From assembly GCF_945859705.1 (NCBI RefSeq), contig NC_079134.1, forward strand, positions 32,431,136 through 32,495,135: 64,000 nucleotides of DNA, given 5' to 3'. The translations under genes were made by a program, and so were the position numbers. Source of the DNA: Episyrphus balteatus. Lineage: Eukaryota; Arthropoda; Insecta; Diptera; Syrphidae. Shown in pieces: positions 10,481 through 22,700 of this stretch; position 1 is the first letter of the stretch, and each line of letters begins with the position of its first letter. A model generated the notes under the pieces. That model saw only the letters and a program-made list of their open reading frames with translations, had not been told where the DNA came from and ran no database searches.

Positions 10481-13430
10481 AAATGTATTTTTGTTTCTTG
10501 TTATAAACTAAAATACTGATATTGATAAAGGTTTATTTACAAAAAATTAAAAAAAAAAATCGTGATTTTACCTGCAAAAGAAGAATTTTTTAATAGTTTT
10601 ACTTCCAAAAGAAGACATAACGCAATTATACTCGTACTTCCAAAAGCAGATATACCGACTTTTTAATAAGGAATTTTCAATATAAAGACTTGAGATATAT
10701 TTATTTTGAAAACTTTAATTTTATTAAAATTTCGTAAAGAATAAATTTGTAGAAGATTATTTTGCTCTACATCTTCTGTATTACGAAGTAAAGGTTTTTG
10801 GCACTTTACTCAAAACTTCCTTCAGGTCAGATAGCTGGTTTCAGAAATCACCTCCTCATTTCCTAAAGTCTACCTTTCTTCTCCTGGGACAAGTGTTTAC
10901 AGTGAAAGACTATTTCAATTTGGTAGACTTGACAAAGTTCAGTAGGCTTTTGCCTGACAGTTCTGATAGTTCTTCTAAACCGTGAAATGTTAGTTATTAT
11001 TATTGTATTCTCGTCTATTTTCATAAATTTAAACACACAGCAAAACACATAACGCACAACATTGTTCTTTTCGGCCTTTTTTTTGTATCTTTTAAAAGTT
11101 TAGTTTTCTTTGAGAAATATGGAAGAAGATAGTAACAACAGTTAATCAATATCAGTCCAGATTAACAACATGCACTTTCATTTATTCAATTTTCATCTGC
11201 AACATTGTTGCAAACTTGTGTGAAGAAGAAGCAAATTTACTTTCTGGTCCTTTAGTGTTAACGAAATTAATTTATAACATTCAGTGTTTGACACACACAA
11301 AACCTCGCAATAAAATGCAATCAACTATAAACGCTTTCTATGAATCTTTTGAAGCTGCATATGTCAATGCGGGTCTATCCATCTAGATGAGGATTCGTAT
11401 AGTAGTAGATGCGACCAAGAAAAAGAGTTAAAGATGTGCGATACCTAGTAAAGTGATAAAAATAACATAATGTTAATGTTATTCTTACACCGAGAAAAAT
11501 ATAAAGCAGTTACTATTTTCTTAAGATTTATTTCAAAACTTGACAAGTTTCCATTTATATAAAAAAGGAGCGCAATTATTTGTGTCAAAAGTGTGTAAAA
11601 CTTGTTAAGAAAATCTTTTTAAGAAAACCTTTGCATGCGTTACCAACGTAATGCAGAAGTAGCTTAGAAATGGCTTACGCCAAGTCAAAGAATCTTCACT
11701 ATGCTAGAACTGTTAGAAGATTAAAACACTGTTTACATCGGTAAGGACCTTTATTCACTTGATGCTAATTTGTGAACTTGAAAAAACAACAAGTTTGTTT
11801 GATTGTAAATTATTTTTATGTATAAAACAAATACAATTCTGACCTAATCGTTTGACATTATTTTATCAAAACTTTAACTACAGTGTATCATAAAATTTAT
11901 ACACCGTCTGAGTGAAATATCACTTAAAAACATGCTTCAGACATCCAAACGAACAAGTTTATTTGCCTCTAAATGTAACAATTTACTTTTTTCCTCAGAT
12001 CACACTATAATATCAGACAGAGTTGTTGCTGCAGTTCCAAACAACAACAACAACAATTGCATCCACTATATTTCACTGACTGAAAGAGAGAGAATAACAC
12101 ACTGGTGCAGAGATTTTTGCTCGGCTGACTAATGTTTGCGACCAGAGTCGTACAGGTTGTGATTAAAGCGTTAACGTAACGCCCTCTACCTCCCTTTTGA
12201 ACCTGTCAGCTTCACCATACAATAACTATAGATACAGTGTGTCTCACTGTTAACGTTTTGATTTAATTTTTGTATTTTTTTCTTTTTTTTGTGTTAACTC
12301 TTTATTCGCGCTTACCCGGTCGTAGAGCACAAACTACACGAAGATTAATATCCCGTCGCGTATGTGCAACAGCATAAATAAGAAGCTAGAAAAAGACAGA
12401 AAGACTAATATCAAAGTTTGTAACTTTATGGCCAAGTGAATTAGGTTCGCAATTTTGCTTCATTTTTATGTAGATAATCGAAGACTTACTTTTTTTTTTA
12501 ATTTTTATTAAAAGAACAATCACTGCAGTTACTATTCGAACTGTTCGATTTTTGTTGAAAAAATTGCAAGTAAACAGATCAAAAATGAACGATTGGCAGC
12601 ATTGTTTGAATGAAGTTTGTTATTGACGTCCATCTTGTCATTTTGTCAGCTGTCAAAATGAGAAAACCATTAAATCTGAATTGTACTAAAAGATCTGTTT
12701 GTTTTGTTTTCAATGTAAATGTCATAAAAAAGAAGTGTTGAAATTGGTGAATTTGCTTGACCAAAGAAAAAAAGTGCGGAATACTTGTTCTGTAATTTTG
12801 TTATTTGACAAATTTGTCCGTATAATTATGACGTCTACTGTTATGAGTATTTATTTTTTGTGCCACAAAACATATCTAAATATTTACGAAACCTGCCACC
12901 CCTCCTCAATTTGGTGCCAGGTCCCACTACTGCAGGGAAGGAAATGAAAAACTAATTTCCTTATCTGCAAGATCACGGGACAGTCAGTCAGTCACTCACT
13001 CAGTTTAGGCTCATGCTGGCCAAAGCTTACCAACTAGAAAGAGAGAGCAGAGCAAGATTGGACCTCATGTGTGTGTGGACTGATTTTGAGATTAGGCCAT
13101 TTTTCACTAAATGACAAAACAAATATATTATAAAGGATTTTGACATTTTGGCAAATGGCTTCTTTCCACATGGACGTGGGCACGGTTGCCGGAGTGGGTA
13201 GGATCCTACCAAACTGGGTAGGTTTTTTTACCTTGGGTAGGTTGGTAGGTTTGAAGTCAATTTGGTAGGTTTTTCCAAGTTCTTTCTCTAAAATAATTTT
13301 ATTTTTAGTAATTGACGTCAAATCTACCCAAAATATTTGTGCCAAACAAATGTGCCCATCTAAACCGAGAGTAATAATATTAAGTAGTGTATGTAAACGC
13401 AGTATCCTCATTGATGGTGTCTGAACTCTT
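10480..13430. other. Intergenic DNA without a recognisable gene
   Basis: The sequence is AT-rich with moderate-complexity stretches at 11100-11450 and 11930-12470. Small frames here overlap on both strands and show no family features. A CACCGAGAAAAAT motif at about 11489 resembles the MITE end seen at 16156 and 29751. Confidence 0.4.
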
Positions 13431-13467
13431 CCATTTTCATGTTTTGTGTTGACACTAACTTAACATT

Positions 13468-13790
13468 CTTGATTAGTGATTTCTACAAAATGGCATTACA
13501 ATTTTATTTTAAAAGTTTTTTTCCAAAAAATTATTTATAAAAAATTGTTTTTTTAAAAAACGGCTCTATCGATTTTGAAATTTTTTTTCTAAAAATGCAC
13601 GTTTATATATCAATCAAAACTGCATACTTGTTTTGGAGGGCAATTTAATTTCAGATTTTATTTTATTTTTTTAAACGAATTTTATTTTTTTTTCCAAATT
13701 TCTATATAGAAAGTCTTAAAAATTTAAGCAGCTTTAACTCCAAGAGCAAGTTCGTGCGACCCAGTCGTGCATTTTATTTTTTTAAACAAG
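13468..13790 (-). repeat. Dispersed repeat, CGACTGGGTCGC family, minus orientation
   Basis: Read on the minus strand this begins AAAATGCACGACTGGGTCGC and ends near GCCATTTTGTAGAAATCACT. It is collinear with 59485-59795, sharing GGAGGGCAATTTAA-type and CATTTTTAGAAAA-type internal stretches in the same order. There is no open frame. Confidence 0.75.
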
Positions 13791-13799
13791 AATTTATTC

Positions 13800-15010
13800 T
13801 CTTAAAATCAAAAATTTTCGTTGGGTAGGTTTTTCTTTGAATTGGTAGGTTTTTTTCGAAACTTTGGTAGGAAATTTTTTATGCGAGTGGCAACCGTGGA
13901 CGTGGGTCGTCGTCGCTTCGCGTCGCGTCATTCCTCTCGCGCAGTGTTCCTGGGGTAAGGAAGGGCTTCAGTTTTCATTCATTCGGTTTACTGGCTGGCA
14001 GGCAAAATTTCGAGGAGAAACTAATTACATTGGCGGCTGACGGCTGGCGGCGAGGCTGTTCCTTTATTTTGTCAATTTTTTTTTAAATTTTCATTTTGTT
14101 ATTGTTGTGGCTACTGTCCACTAGATGTCAATTATGATACCGTGATTGCATGATCCAGTTTCCTCTGTTGAAATTGGAGCACATTGCACACTGGCAATTG
14201 TGCACAAGCGCAAGCGCAACACATGGCGAATGAGTCATTTTTTTTTTTTTTATTTTTTTGGTTATAGTTGTTGTTTGTTGGTTGTCTGGTTTTTTGTTTG
14301 GAACGGGGCAGACTTTAGCATACTATTTTTTGGCTTTATTGAGCCTTTTGGGAATTTCTATTCACCTCACGATTATTAATCGAGTGTATTACGGTTAATG
14401 GGATCTAATGCGTGTCTAGGAAATAAATAAAAGTTTAAAATATAAGATCAATATCTTAAAATGTATATAAGACAACGATATAATTGATTACTTAGTTGGT
14501 CTATGTTGTGCGGCAACGCGATGCAATGCACATATGCATAGTTGGATTTTGTGAGATTTTCAATAGAAAATTTCAACACATTCAAGCTGTTTGGTTTAGC
14601 AGCATGTCTCCTAACAACAACGACGACCAACGACGACTTCCACATCCCAGACATTGAATCATACCTTAATATCTGTGCTACGCACTGCAGTAGTAAGTAA
14701 AGCAGAGCGCTGCTGCTGGTTTTATATGAACGCGCTACTTTATCTCAGATCTCTCATCTTTGGGTCAGGACTTGTTAATCATAATATATTCAGTTGAGTT
14801 GTTTCGTCTATGTCAGCGGGGTGCCTTTTGTAATTCAGGTGGTTGGTTGTATATGTTGAACTATATAGAAAGAGCCAGACCCAGAAGCTATTATGCAATC
14901 TTGCAAAAGTGAGTTGATTTTTTTTTTTTCAAAGGTGATCTAATGGGAGTGGGAGAGTTGTAGTTGTAGCTCTATCTTGCTGAGGAAGTCTATTTGTCAA
15001 AATAGCAATC
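13800..15010. other. Intergenic DNA with a less AT-rich block
   Basis: Bases 13900-14230 are relatively GC-rich (CGTCGTCGCTTCGCGTCGCG and similar). No exon with a family match is visible. Confidence 0.35.
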
Positions 15011-16070
15011 AGGGTAAATATGTTTTGACAAAAATGCTTATCTAAATTTTAGAGTTAACAGAGTGCAATAGAACCGGAAATATGTTGTGGGACATACTCA
15101 TAGGAATTTCTACGTCCCTTACTTTGGCGGACACTTTGTGGCGTAATCAAAAAAAATTTATCTCATTAATTGTAGCTAATTAAATGGTAATTTGTTGCGT
15201 AAACCAAAAATTTATAGCTCGCATAGTTTTTGAATTATTGAATTTTCCGCTAAAATAAGTCTGAAGTTAGAGGACAAAATCTGAAATGATTGAAATTAAT
15301 GAATTTAGTTGACCTCCAAATTTGTAGCTTTTTAAATTCTTTTCAATTACATTAACTTGGTTTTTGTAGCTTGAACAATTTTTTTGTTATTCAAAATTCC
15401 GCTAAAATAAGACTGAAGTTAGCGGACGAAAGTAGGAAAATTAATATTTTTTTAATGCCCAAAATTGTAGCTAATTAAATGCTAATTTGTTGCGACCCAG
15501 TACCCAGTCATTTTTTATTTCATTTTAAAGTTTAAGAAGTGCACTTCCGGTTTGATGAGGCCAGTAGAGACTTTTTTTTAAAAAAAATCACTTTTTTAAG
15601 TTTTTTCTTTTTTCATTAATTGTAGCTTTTGAATAGATTATTTTTGATACAAACCATAATTTTGTAGCTCAAACCGTTTATGGAATATTCAAGATTTTGT
15701 TTTAAAAACATAGCTCAAAAGTAACCTTCCAAAATCCAAAAAAAAAAAAAATGGGAAATTCAAAATTTTTTTTTGCACAAATTTCGATTTTGTAGCTCGA
15801 TTAGTTTTTTTGTTATTCAATATTTCACTAAAATAAGACTCAATTTCATATGTAACGGTCAAAATTTTCAAAAAAGTTTTTTCTTTTCTAGAAATTGTAG
15901 CTTTGCAAAACAAAATATGTTGTGCAAAAATTAATTTTGTAGCTCCTCACAGTCATTTTCTATTTCAATTTGAAGTTTAAAAAGTGCACTTTCCTGTTCG
16001 CTGTACCAATGCACGAAATTTAAAAAAAGACTTTTTTAAATTTTTTCTTTTGCCATTAATATAAGATGAT
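15010..16070. repeat. Degenerate repeat block marked by TTGTAGCT motifs
   Basis: TTGTAGCT or a close variant recurs more than ten times, often followed by CTAATTAAAT or by TCGCATAGTTTTTGAATTATTG. CCGCTAAAATAAGTCTGAAGTTAG recurs in diverged form near 15247, 15400 and 15828. A related stretch is at 52355-52460. This looks like an old tandem or composite repeat. Confidence 0.65.
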
Positions 16071-16155
16071 GCGCACATTAAATTTCACAACTTTAAATTA
16101 AGGTGATATCCGCTTAAAATAAGGTGATTCCACTTAAACTCAGTTAAATTTAATG

Positions 16156-16269
16156 CACGGAGAAAACAGACCACGTAGAATTAAGCGGATCGCACCTTAA
16201 TTTAAGCGAATTTCTGCATGGGTTTTTGTCACTGTCACTTTAAATTAAGGTGACACTTTTTTCTCCGTG
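16156..16269. mobile_element. Small MITE with CACGGAGAAAA ends
   Basis: The ends CACGGAGAAAA and TTTTCTCCGTG are inverted. The interior has mirrored TTAAATTAAGGTGA and ACCTTAATTTAAGC. A related element with ends CACAGAGAAAAA and CCCCGTG lies at 29751-29926. The target duplication is not clear. Confidence 0.6.
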
Positions 16270-16811
16270 TAGGTATTAATAGCTTTATGTATGGACATAG
16301 CCGTATTTAGGGGGGGGGGGGGGGGGGGAAATCAAAAGATATATAATAAACAAATACAAGTCTAATATGTGTAGCACTAAATGGATTGTTTTTGTATTTT
16401 AGTGATTTGATTTAATATCTGAAAATCTCCCTTAAAGTCTCTACCAATTTTGTATCGTTAAAGAAGCTGTCGATGAAGTTTTTATAAACGAAAACAAAAA
16501 TTTGTTGGTTAATGGACCGTTTGGAAAGGGATCTTTCAAAAAAGAAGTTTTTTCCTCTTTCACCATTTCCTTAAGCACCATGTTAACACCTTAAAATGCT
16601 CTAAAAGAAACTTTCAATACCACAAGTATTTATGCAAGGTTTTTGTTGGCGAGACTTAACTATACTTTTTCAAAGGGTTTTTGTGTGCCGAACTCGAATC
16701 CAAAGACAGACTTATTCGATCACATCTCGTTTTTGAAATATTACCGTTAAATCTATTTAAATCTTTCTGACATCTTTTCTGCTGTCCGAGATATCTTCAG
16801 TTGCTTGTTAT

Positions 16812-17633
16812 TAGTTGTGTTCACTGACGCTGTGCTGGACTGTTCTAGGCAGAAAAGTACAGCTTTTTGCTGTTCATTGAGATTTTTTCTCTGCTGAACT
16901 TTTCTAGTTTGCTGTTCATTGACAAATCTAGAACAGTTTAGAACAGGATTTTCTGTTCTTGCTTTTGAGTCAGATCAGGTTAGAACAGACTCGTGAGAAT
17001 TGTCAAAAGCAAAGCTGTCATTTTTTCTTTTTGTTTTGATTTAATTGTGCGAATTATTCTCGGGTGCTCGTGGTTTTTATAATTAAAAACAATTTTTAAT
17101 TATTTTTTTCGCAGTAAAAACAAAAAAAAAAAATAGAAAAAAAACCGATATAAACAAAAAATTCATAGTCAGCTATTACATGAAGCCTCAAGAGGCGCGC
17201 ATCTTTTCAAAACTAATGAGTGCAAAAGAGATAGAAGATCAAACAAAAATTTATCCGACCGGAGAGTCGTGGGCCAAAATTCTGAGACTCTTTTCTGACG
17301 TTTCTTTTTCCACTCTTTCTTTTTTCAACATTCCCTTTCATTGTTTTTGCTTCTTGGTGGAATACAACAACAACAATACTTAAATCAAAAGAGAAATGTC
17401 AAATTTGAGTCTTTGACTCAAGAGGCATCGTGTAATAGTACGCGCCTCACAGAATGATTATCAAAAGAAAATTCGAAAAAAGAGTCAAGCCTCTTGTAAT
17501 AGCTGACATATAATTTACAATTTGTTTTTTTTTTTTTATTTTGACAACTGATGTTTGAATGACTGTTCTAACTTATTCTGACGTTTCTCACGAAACTGTG
17601 CTGATTTAGAAAAATCCTCGGTGAACACAACTA
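16812..17633. mobile_element. MITE with TAGTTGTGTTCAC ends, nested
   Basis: TAGTTGTGTTCAC at 16812 is inverted as GTGAACACAACTA at 17621-17633. Mirrored similarity continues inward with GCTGTGCT/CTGTGCTG-like segments. The duplication is ambiguous because the flanks are TTA-rich. It lies inside the 16296-18353 element and itself contains another MITE. Confidence 0.6.
17168..17507. mobile_element. 340-bp MITE with GTCAGCTATTACA ends
   Basis: The left end GTCAGCTATTACATGAAGCC mirrors the right end, which reads GGCTTGACTC-side CTTGTAATAGCTGAC. ATA flanks both sides (17165-17167 and 17508-17510), a probable 3-bp duplication. The plus-strand frame at 17180-17383 falls inside it and has no family features. 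Confidence 0.7.
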
Positions 17634-18361
17634 TTAGGTCTGTTAAATGAATCTGATCCGCACAGAAAAGTATAGAAAAGATCCAAAAGTACAAGTTTTT
17701 GTGTTTCATGAAAAAAAGCACACCCCAACTTGTTCTATATTCTGTCATTTTATGTTCCATGAAGTTTTTCAGCACAGAAAAGTTCAAGTTTTTCTGCTTG
17801 GATTATTAAACATTTTTGTTTTTAAGTATTGTCAATTTCATTTAGAACTCAATAGATAGAATGTACCTATCAATTTTCTGCTACAAAATTTCAGTGCGAG
17901 AAAAAGTCCATTTTTCAATGTTTTATATGTATATAAAATTGTACGAAATAATTTTTTGTATAAAGCCTAACAATGGTTAAAATTTGTTTCTTCAAAAAAA
18001 TTTTCTTGCTCGCTAACGCTCGCAATTTATATCAACCAACTTATCACTCTTTGAAGCAATTTAAACTAGAGACGCCGCGGAATATTCGGCCATTTTTAAA
18101 TTCGTTTATGGCAAGCAGAGCTATTTAAAACTTTTAACTACGAACTCCTCTTATAAAAAATACTTAAAAAGGATATTGGAAAGTTTTTCGCTTCGACACA
18201 GTTCTAATGACTATTTGCTTTAGTGGGATTAAGAATCGACTGCAGTTAGGTACATATTAGGTATAGTTGATACAAAGTATTGTCATTCGTAAAAAAAATT
18301 TTATTTGGTCTGAGATAACCCCCCCCCGAAATGAAATCCTAGCTACGGCTATGTGTATGGA

Positions 18362-19920
18362 AGCAGTGGAATAATTATATTAAGCGCGTACTATGGGTTC
18401 CACTAAGTGTCAAGCTTAAAAGTACCGATATTTTACAATTCAAAATTACATTACAGTCGTTCATTGGTGTTTTACATATATATTTCCTATCACAGTACGT
18501 GGACTTATTAGACTCTCAAATACAAAAAAAAAATTATGTGATATTAGTGAGAAATCCACCTTAAAGAAAACTTTCTTATCCACTTTCTTAGACCTATTAG
18601 GTAAATCACTTTGGACGATTTAGTATTAGCCCTTTTGCACTCTTCGAAGAAGCGTTCCACAACCCAGGCTGTCTCTGAGTGCTTTTTTATTACTTCAGTA
18701 ACCATTTAGTCGACAAGCACGTAACAGCTTTGCATTCCATGAACATGCCTTAGAATCTCAAATTGTAGGTATATTTTTAATTGAACTTTTGTTACTTTGA
18801 TTTTCCAAATTACAAAATTAATAATTTTAATTTTTCACATAACATGAATGTGTTTTTTTTTTATTTTCTGAAAAAGGTGTAAAGGACAAAAATATCATAA
18901 AGAAAACTTCATTTAGCTTGTCTCCTAAGACTACAGTCAAAGCCTTCCACCGGCATTTTACATGGGAACACACAAAACATCTCACAGAGAGCTCTCAGCT
19001 CGAACACTGCACATATTTTGCAATCAACTCCCGATTGCCAAGCGGAATGCGCACCTTCTTTCTACAGCACAAAAAATTTATTACTCAAAGAATCCAAAGA
19101 CATCATGACAAGTCCAAGCGAACTCTGTGTGTCGGTGTAGGTTGTATGGATCAAACAATAATTTCACCAGAGCATTAAATTATTGCTCTCAAGACACTGT
19201 GTATAGATATGAGGTGCGCAAGGATCACACAATGTCCGTCCGTTTGTCTGTCTATTTTTATTCCAAAGCAAGTAGCAAAAGCGTTTTAAATTGTTGATGA
19301 GGAACTTCTTTGGGACAAACAAACAAAATGTGTGTTTCTTTTCACAAGCGACTCAAACACAAACAACTTGTGGCTTAAAAGGATTAAAAAGAGGGAAAGA
19401 GACGATACAGTTTTTTTTTTTTGTATAATATTAAAGTACGTGCACTTGTGACGAAATAAAACATGGCTTTCTGTGTCGGCTATAATGAAAATATACGACG
19501 AGTTAATTCCAGAATTTATTTATTGCTCGTTGTATGCAGTTAGATCGTAATGTTTGTCGGGTAGTATGGTTTGGTTGCACACAAGCAGACTGTTCGACGA
19601 TGTTGGTTAAGTTTGGTTTTACCAAAATACGGAAATGACACATTATTTTGAAAAAGCCGGTGAAGTGTACAAAGAAGTTTTAAAGGAGAGTGCGCAGTGT
19701 AACTGGCGTTTGGTTAATTTTGGTTAGGCTCTTAGAGCAAGCTTATTGCAATAAGCTTCTGTTAATTGTGCTGGGCTTAGGCATATCGTATTTTACAATT
19801 ATCAGCGAGAGTGACAGGTCTTAGCTACTTGCATTTGAAGGAAATCAAAACAGTTCAAAGGTTTGCTCTGTATAGGACCTTTATAAGGTTTCAAAAGTAG
19901 GTCCAGGGAATAATTGTATA
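18362..19920. other. Intergenic DNA
   Basis: No gene is recognised. TCCGTCCGTTTGTCTGTCT at about 19228 resembles the minisatellite core of the 51.7 kb and 60.3 kb repeats. Confidence 0.35.
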
Positions 19921-19922
19921 GG

Positions 19923-21731
19923 TACACTGAAAATAATAAATTTCGTAAAATTACCAAAATCATTTCATACACTACATTTCCGTTGGCCCAACGAAACTTT
20001 CGTTGGCTCAACGAAAATATGTAATTTTTCGTAATATGAAAACCTTAATCAATTAATGAAAACATTTCATACACTTTTTCTCCCTTTTTAGTGCCAAAAA
20101 ATCCAATTTAATGAAATGATTCATCACTTAACGAAAAATTTCATACTCATTTTAAAGAATAAAAATAAGAATTTTTTCTTACTTTATCAAAGTTTTCATT
20201 AAGTAACGAAAAAATTTATTAACTTAAGAAATTCAACATTAACTAACGAAAATCTTCATAAGTTAATGAAAATAAATAATTGTCTTATGAAAATTCTTCA
20301 TTACTACTGAAATATTACATCGGGTTATGAAAAAATACATCAGTTAACGAAAAAAAATCGTTGCCTTACAACAACAAAAAATAAAAAATACGTAGACTTG
20401 GGTGCATTTCTGTTTTAATGATTAAAAACTTAGTCTTGCTGGATGTAGTTCACATTAGGTTTTTTGTTTAAAAATCTATGTAAGTTGAGCTGAATATAAA
20501 CAATATTTGCGTATTGATAAGGTGTCTCACGATAAGTCAACTGATGATTCAAAGTGAGCTCCACCACCGGGACGAAACGCCAATTTTTTTTTATGGTTAA
20601 AAATTTTCAGCGGATTTTATGCATTTCATTTTTTTTTAATTCCTAAATTAAGGGAAGAAAATGAATAAAAAATTTCGTAGGTTACGAAAAAAATCGTAAC
20701 TCTACGAAAAGAATGTAAGTATAGTCTACTAAAAAAATAATTAATACAACGAAAAGCTTCGTAAGCTAACGAACATTTTTTCGTAATTTAACTAAAATAT
20801 TCATAAAATTTACGAAAAAATTCGTTAGCTAACGAAAATTCCTTTCATAAATTAATCAAAAAATACATTGACTATAGAAAAATATCACCGTGGTTAATTA
20901 AATTTTACGTTAATCGATGAAAAAATTTCGTAAAGTGATGTAAAAATTTATTAACCCCTTGTAGCCCCATGGGATATTTCTGTAACAAACCGAAAAAGAT
21001 CGCCCAAAAGCTGTAAAAAACATATTTTTATTCTTTTAAAGCTTCTTACATAATCTTTAAGAATTGCTTTATCGAAATAATGCGCCATATTTCTAATAAA
21101 TAGCACCAATAGTTTTTAATTGGCCAGTTAATGTTGAAAGTTCGGCTTTTTTGGAAAACAAGCAAATTTATGTAAAAACTACGAAATTCAGAAAAAATAT
21201 TTTTCGTGCATAAACTAACGCGGTTTTATTTTTGGATTTAAATAAATATTAGATAGCTTTTTGTTTGAATTTTTGCATTTATATACAAAAATAAATTATT
21301 TAAACTTTTTTTTTTACTGCGTAAATTTCGAAATAACAAAGCAAATAATGAATTTATTGAATTTTTAAAAAATACGTGTTTTATTATAGCTAAAGCCCTT
21401 ACGATTTACATTATTAATTTTTAAATTTACGATTTGATCAAAAATTTTTATGAAAAATTTCATTAAAATACGACAGTTTTCGTTGATTGATGATGTTCTT
21501 CATTAACGTATGAAACCCATTTCGTTGAGCCAATTAAATTTTTCATCGGCTGAAAATTAATTAAATTTTCGTTGAATTCTTCCTTATTTCGTGACCATTC
21601 TTTATTAAAATATTTTGTTCTTTTTCATCGGCTACAGGTTTTTTTTTTTTCAAATCAGACCTGTAGCCGACGAAAAAAAACAAAATATTTTAAATTTTCG
21701 TTGTATTTACGTAAGGATTTGGTTCAGTGTA
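19923..21731. mobile_element. TA-flanked element composed of TTCGT/ACGAA motifs
   Basis: TA followed by CACTGAA (19925) and TTCAGTG followed by TA (21723-21731) mark the ends. The interior carries roughly thirty TTTCGT or ACGAAAA motifs in both orientations, often as mirrored pairs such as TTTCGTTGGCTCAACGAAA. They are dense at 19940-20370, 20670-20960 and 21440-21730, and absent from about 20960-21430. There is no open frame of note. This suggests a non-autonomous Tc1/mariner-type element that grew by internal duplication. Confidence 0.65.
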
Positions 21732-22700
21732 GCATTAATTGGATTGAATATGTGTCTTATTGATAAAAATAAAATGTTTCGATACGAGCTCGTATTCAAT
21801 CAAAGATATATAGCTGATAAAGGGTACACTTTTATCGATCACCATCCCTATTTTTATACCTACATTTTTTTATTAATGAAAAAGTTTTTCATTTTATATA
21901 ATTTTTCGGGATCTCTAGACTCCTGATTGTTTCCTGTAAATAACGATGTATTGCCAAATTATCTGGATGAATTGCTAGCGGACTAATCTTGCCTTTTGAT
22001 TATGATTTTTATAACGAATACTAACCTAAACCTCAAGCTCAGTGTGCAGAATTTTTTCGTAAGAAATTTAGATTGTCTTTAATATCTACACACTCAATCG
22101 TTTAAGAGGAAGACCTTCTTATATTCAATTTAACTACCTCATTGAAATACAAAGTAACAATATGCTCAATCATGTATCAGAGTGGTTATTAAAACACCAA
22201 CACCTCCGCTAGTATTTTCTATTAGGTAAAATATCTAAAATACCACTAATAAACACACTTGAAGCTCTCAATCTTCTTATTGATTGTTGCAAATCTATTT
22301 CCTGATTAAGTTACTTTACCACTCCCCAACTAAAAAAACTTAAGTCTCTCCATCTGTTTCAAATACAAAAAAAAAGTAATAGAAGAAAAAACCATTTCAC
22401 ACTGAATAGACACCCAATAAAACATGACCCAATCATGCAGTGTCATCGCGAGGACAAAAGCCGTCTCAAATGCCACAACTATCCAATTCAAACCATACGC
22501 AATTTCATATATACAACACTCTAACCTACAATGAAAGTATAGGTCTATCCACAGAAAGGCCATACAATTCAACCTGATGCCTAGATGATTGGCAACCATA
22601 TCCAATAGGACACATCTCCACCAAAAAGCCACACGAACCAAACATTTTCAATGCACACAGCACCACAACACCGATCATGAAAACACCTGAATTCGCTCCG
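21732..22700. other. Unassigned DNA
   Basis: The minus-strand frame at 22330-22641 is hydrophobic but matches no family I know and lacks exon context. Nothing else is visible. Confidence 0.35.

Larger units (their letters stand above)
16288..18361. mobile_element. hAT-like element with perfect 8-bp target duplication
   Basis: TGTATGGA occurs at 16288-16295 and again at 18354-18361. It flanks inverted ends CATAGCCGTA (16296) and the CGGCTATG complement (18353). Just inside the left end is a run of 19 G; just inside the right end is a run of C followed by GAAATGAAATCCTAGC. An 8-bp duplication with ends starting CA fits hAT. No transposase was recognised. The interior holds a diverged CACTGG-family arm (about 16640-16800) and two nested MITEs. 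Confidence 0.75.

Noticed and set aside
22330..22641. Hydrophobic 103-residue minus-strand frame
   Set aside because: No recognisable domain, no exon borders or neighbouring coding sequence. Hydrophobicity can follow from AT-rich codons.
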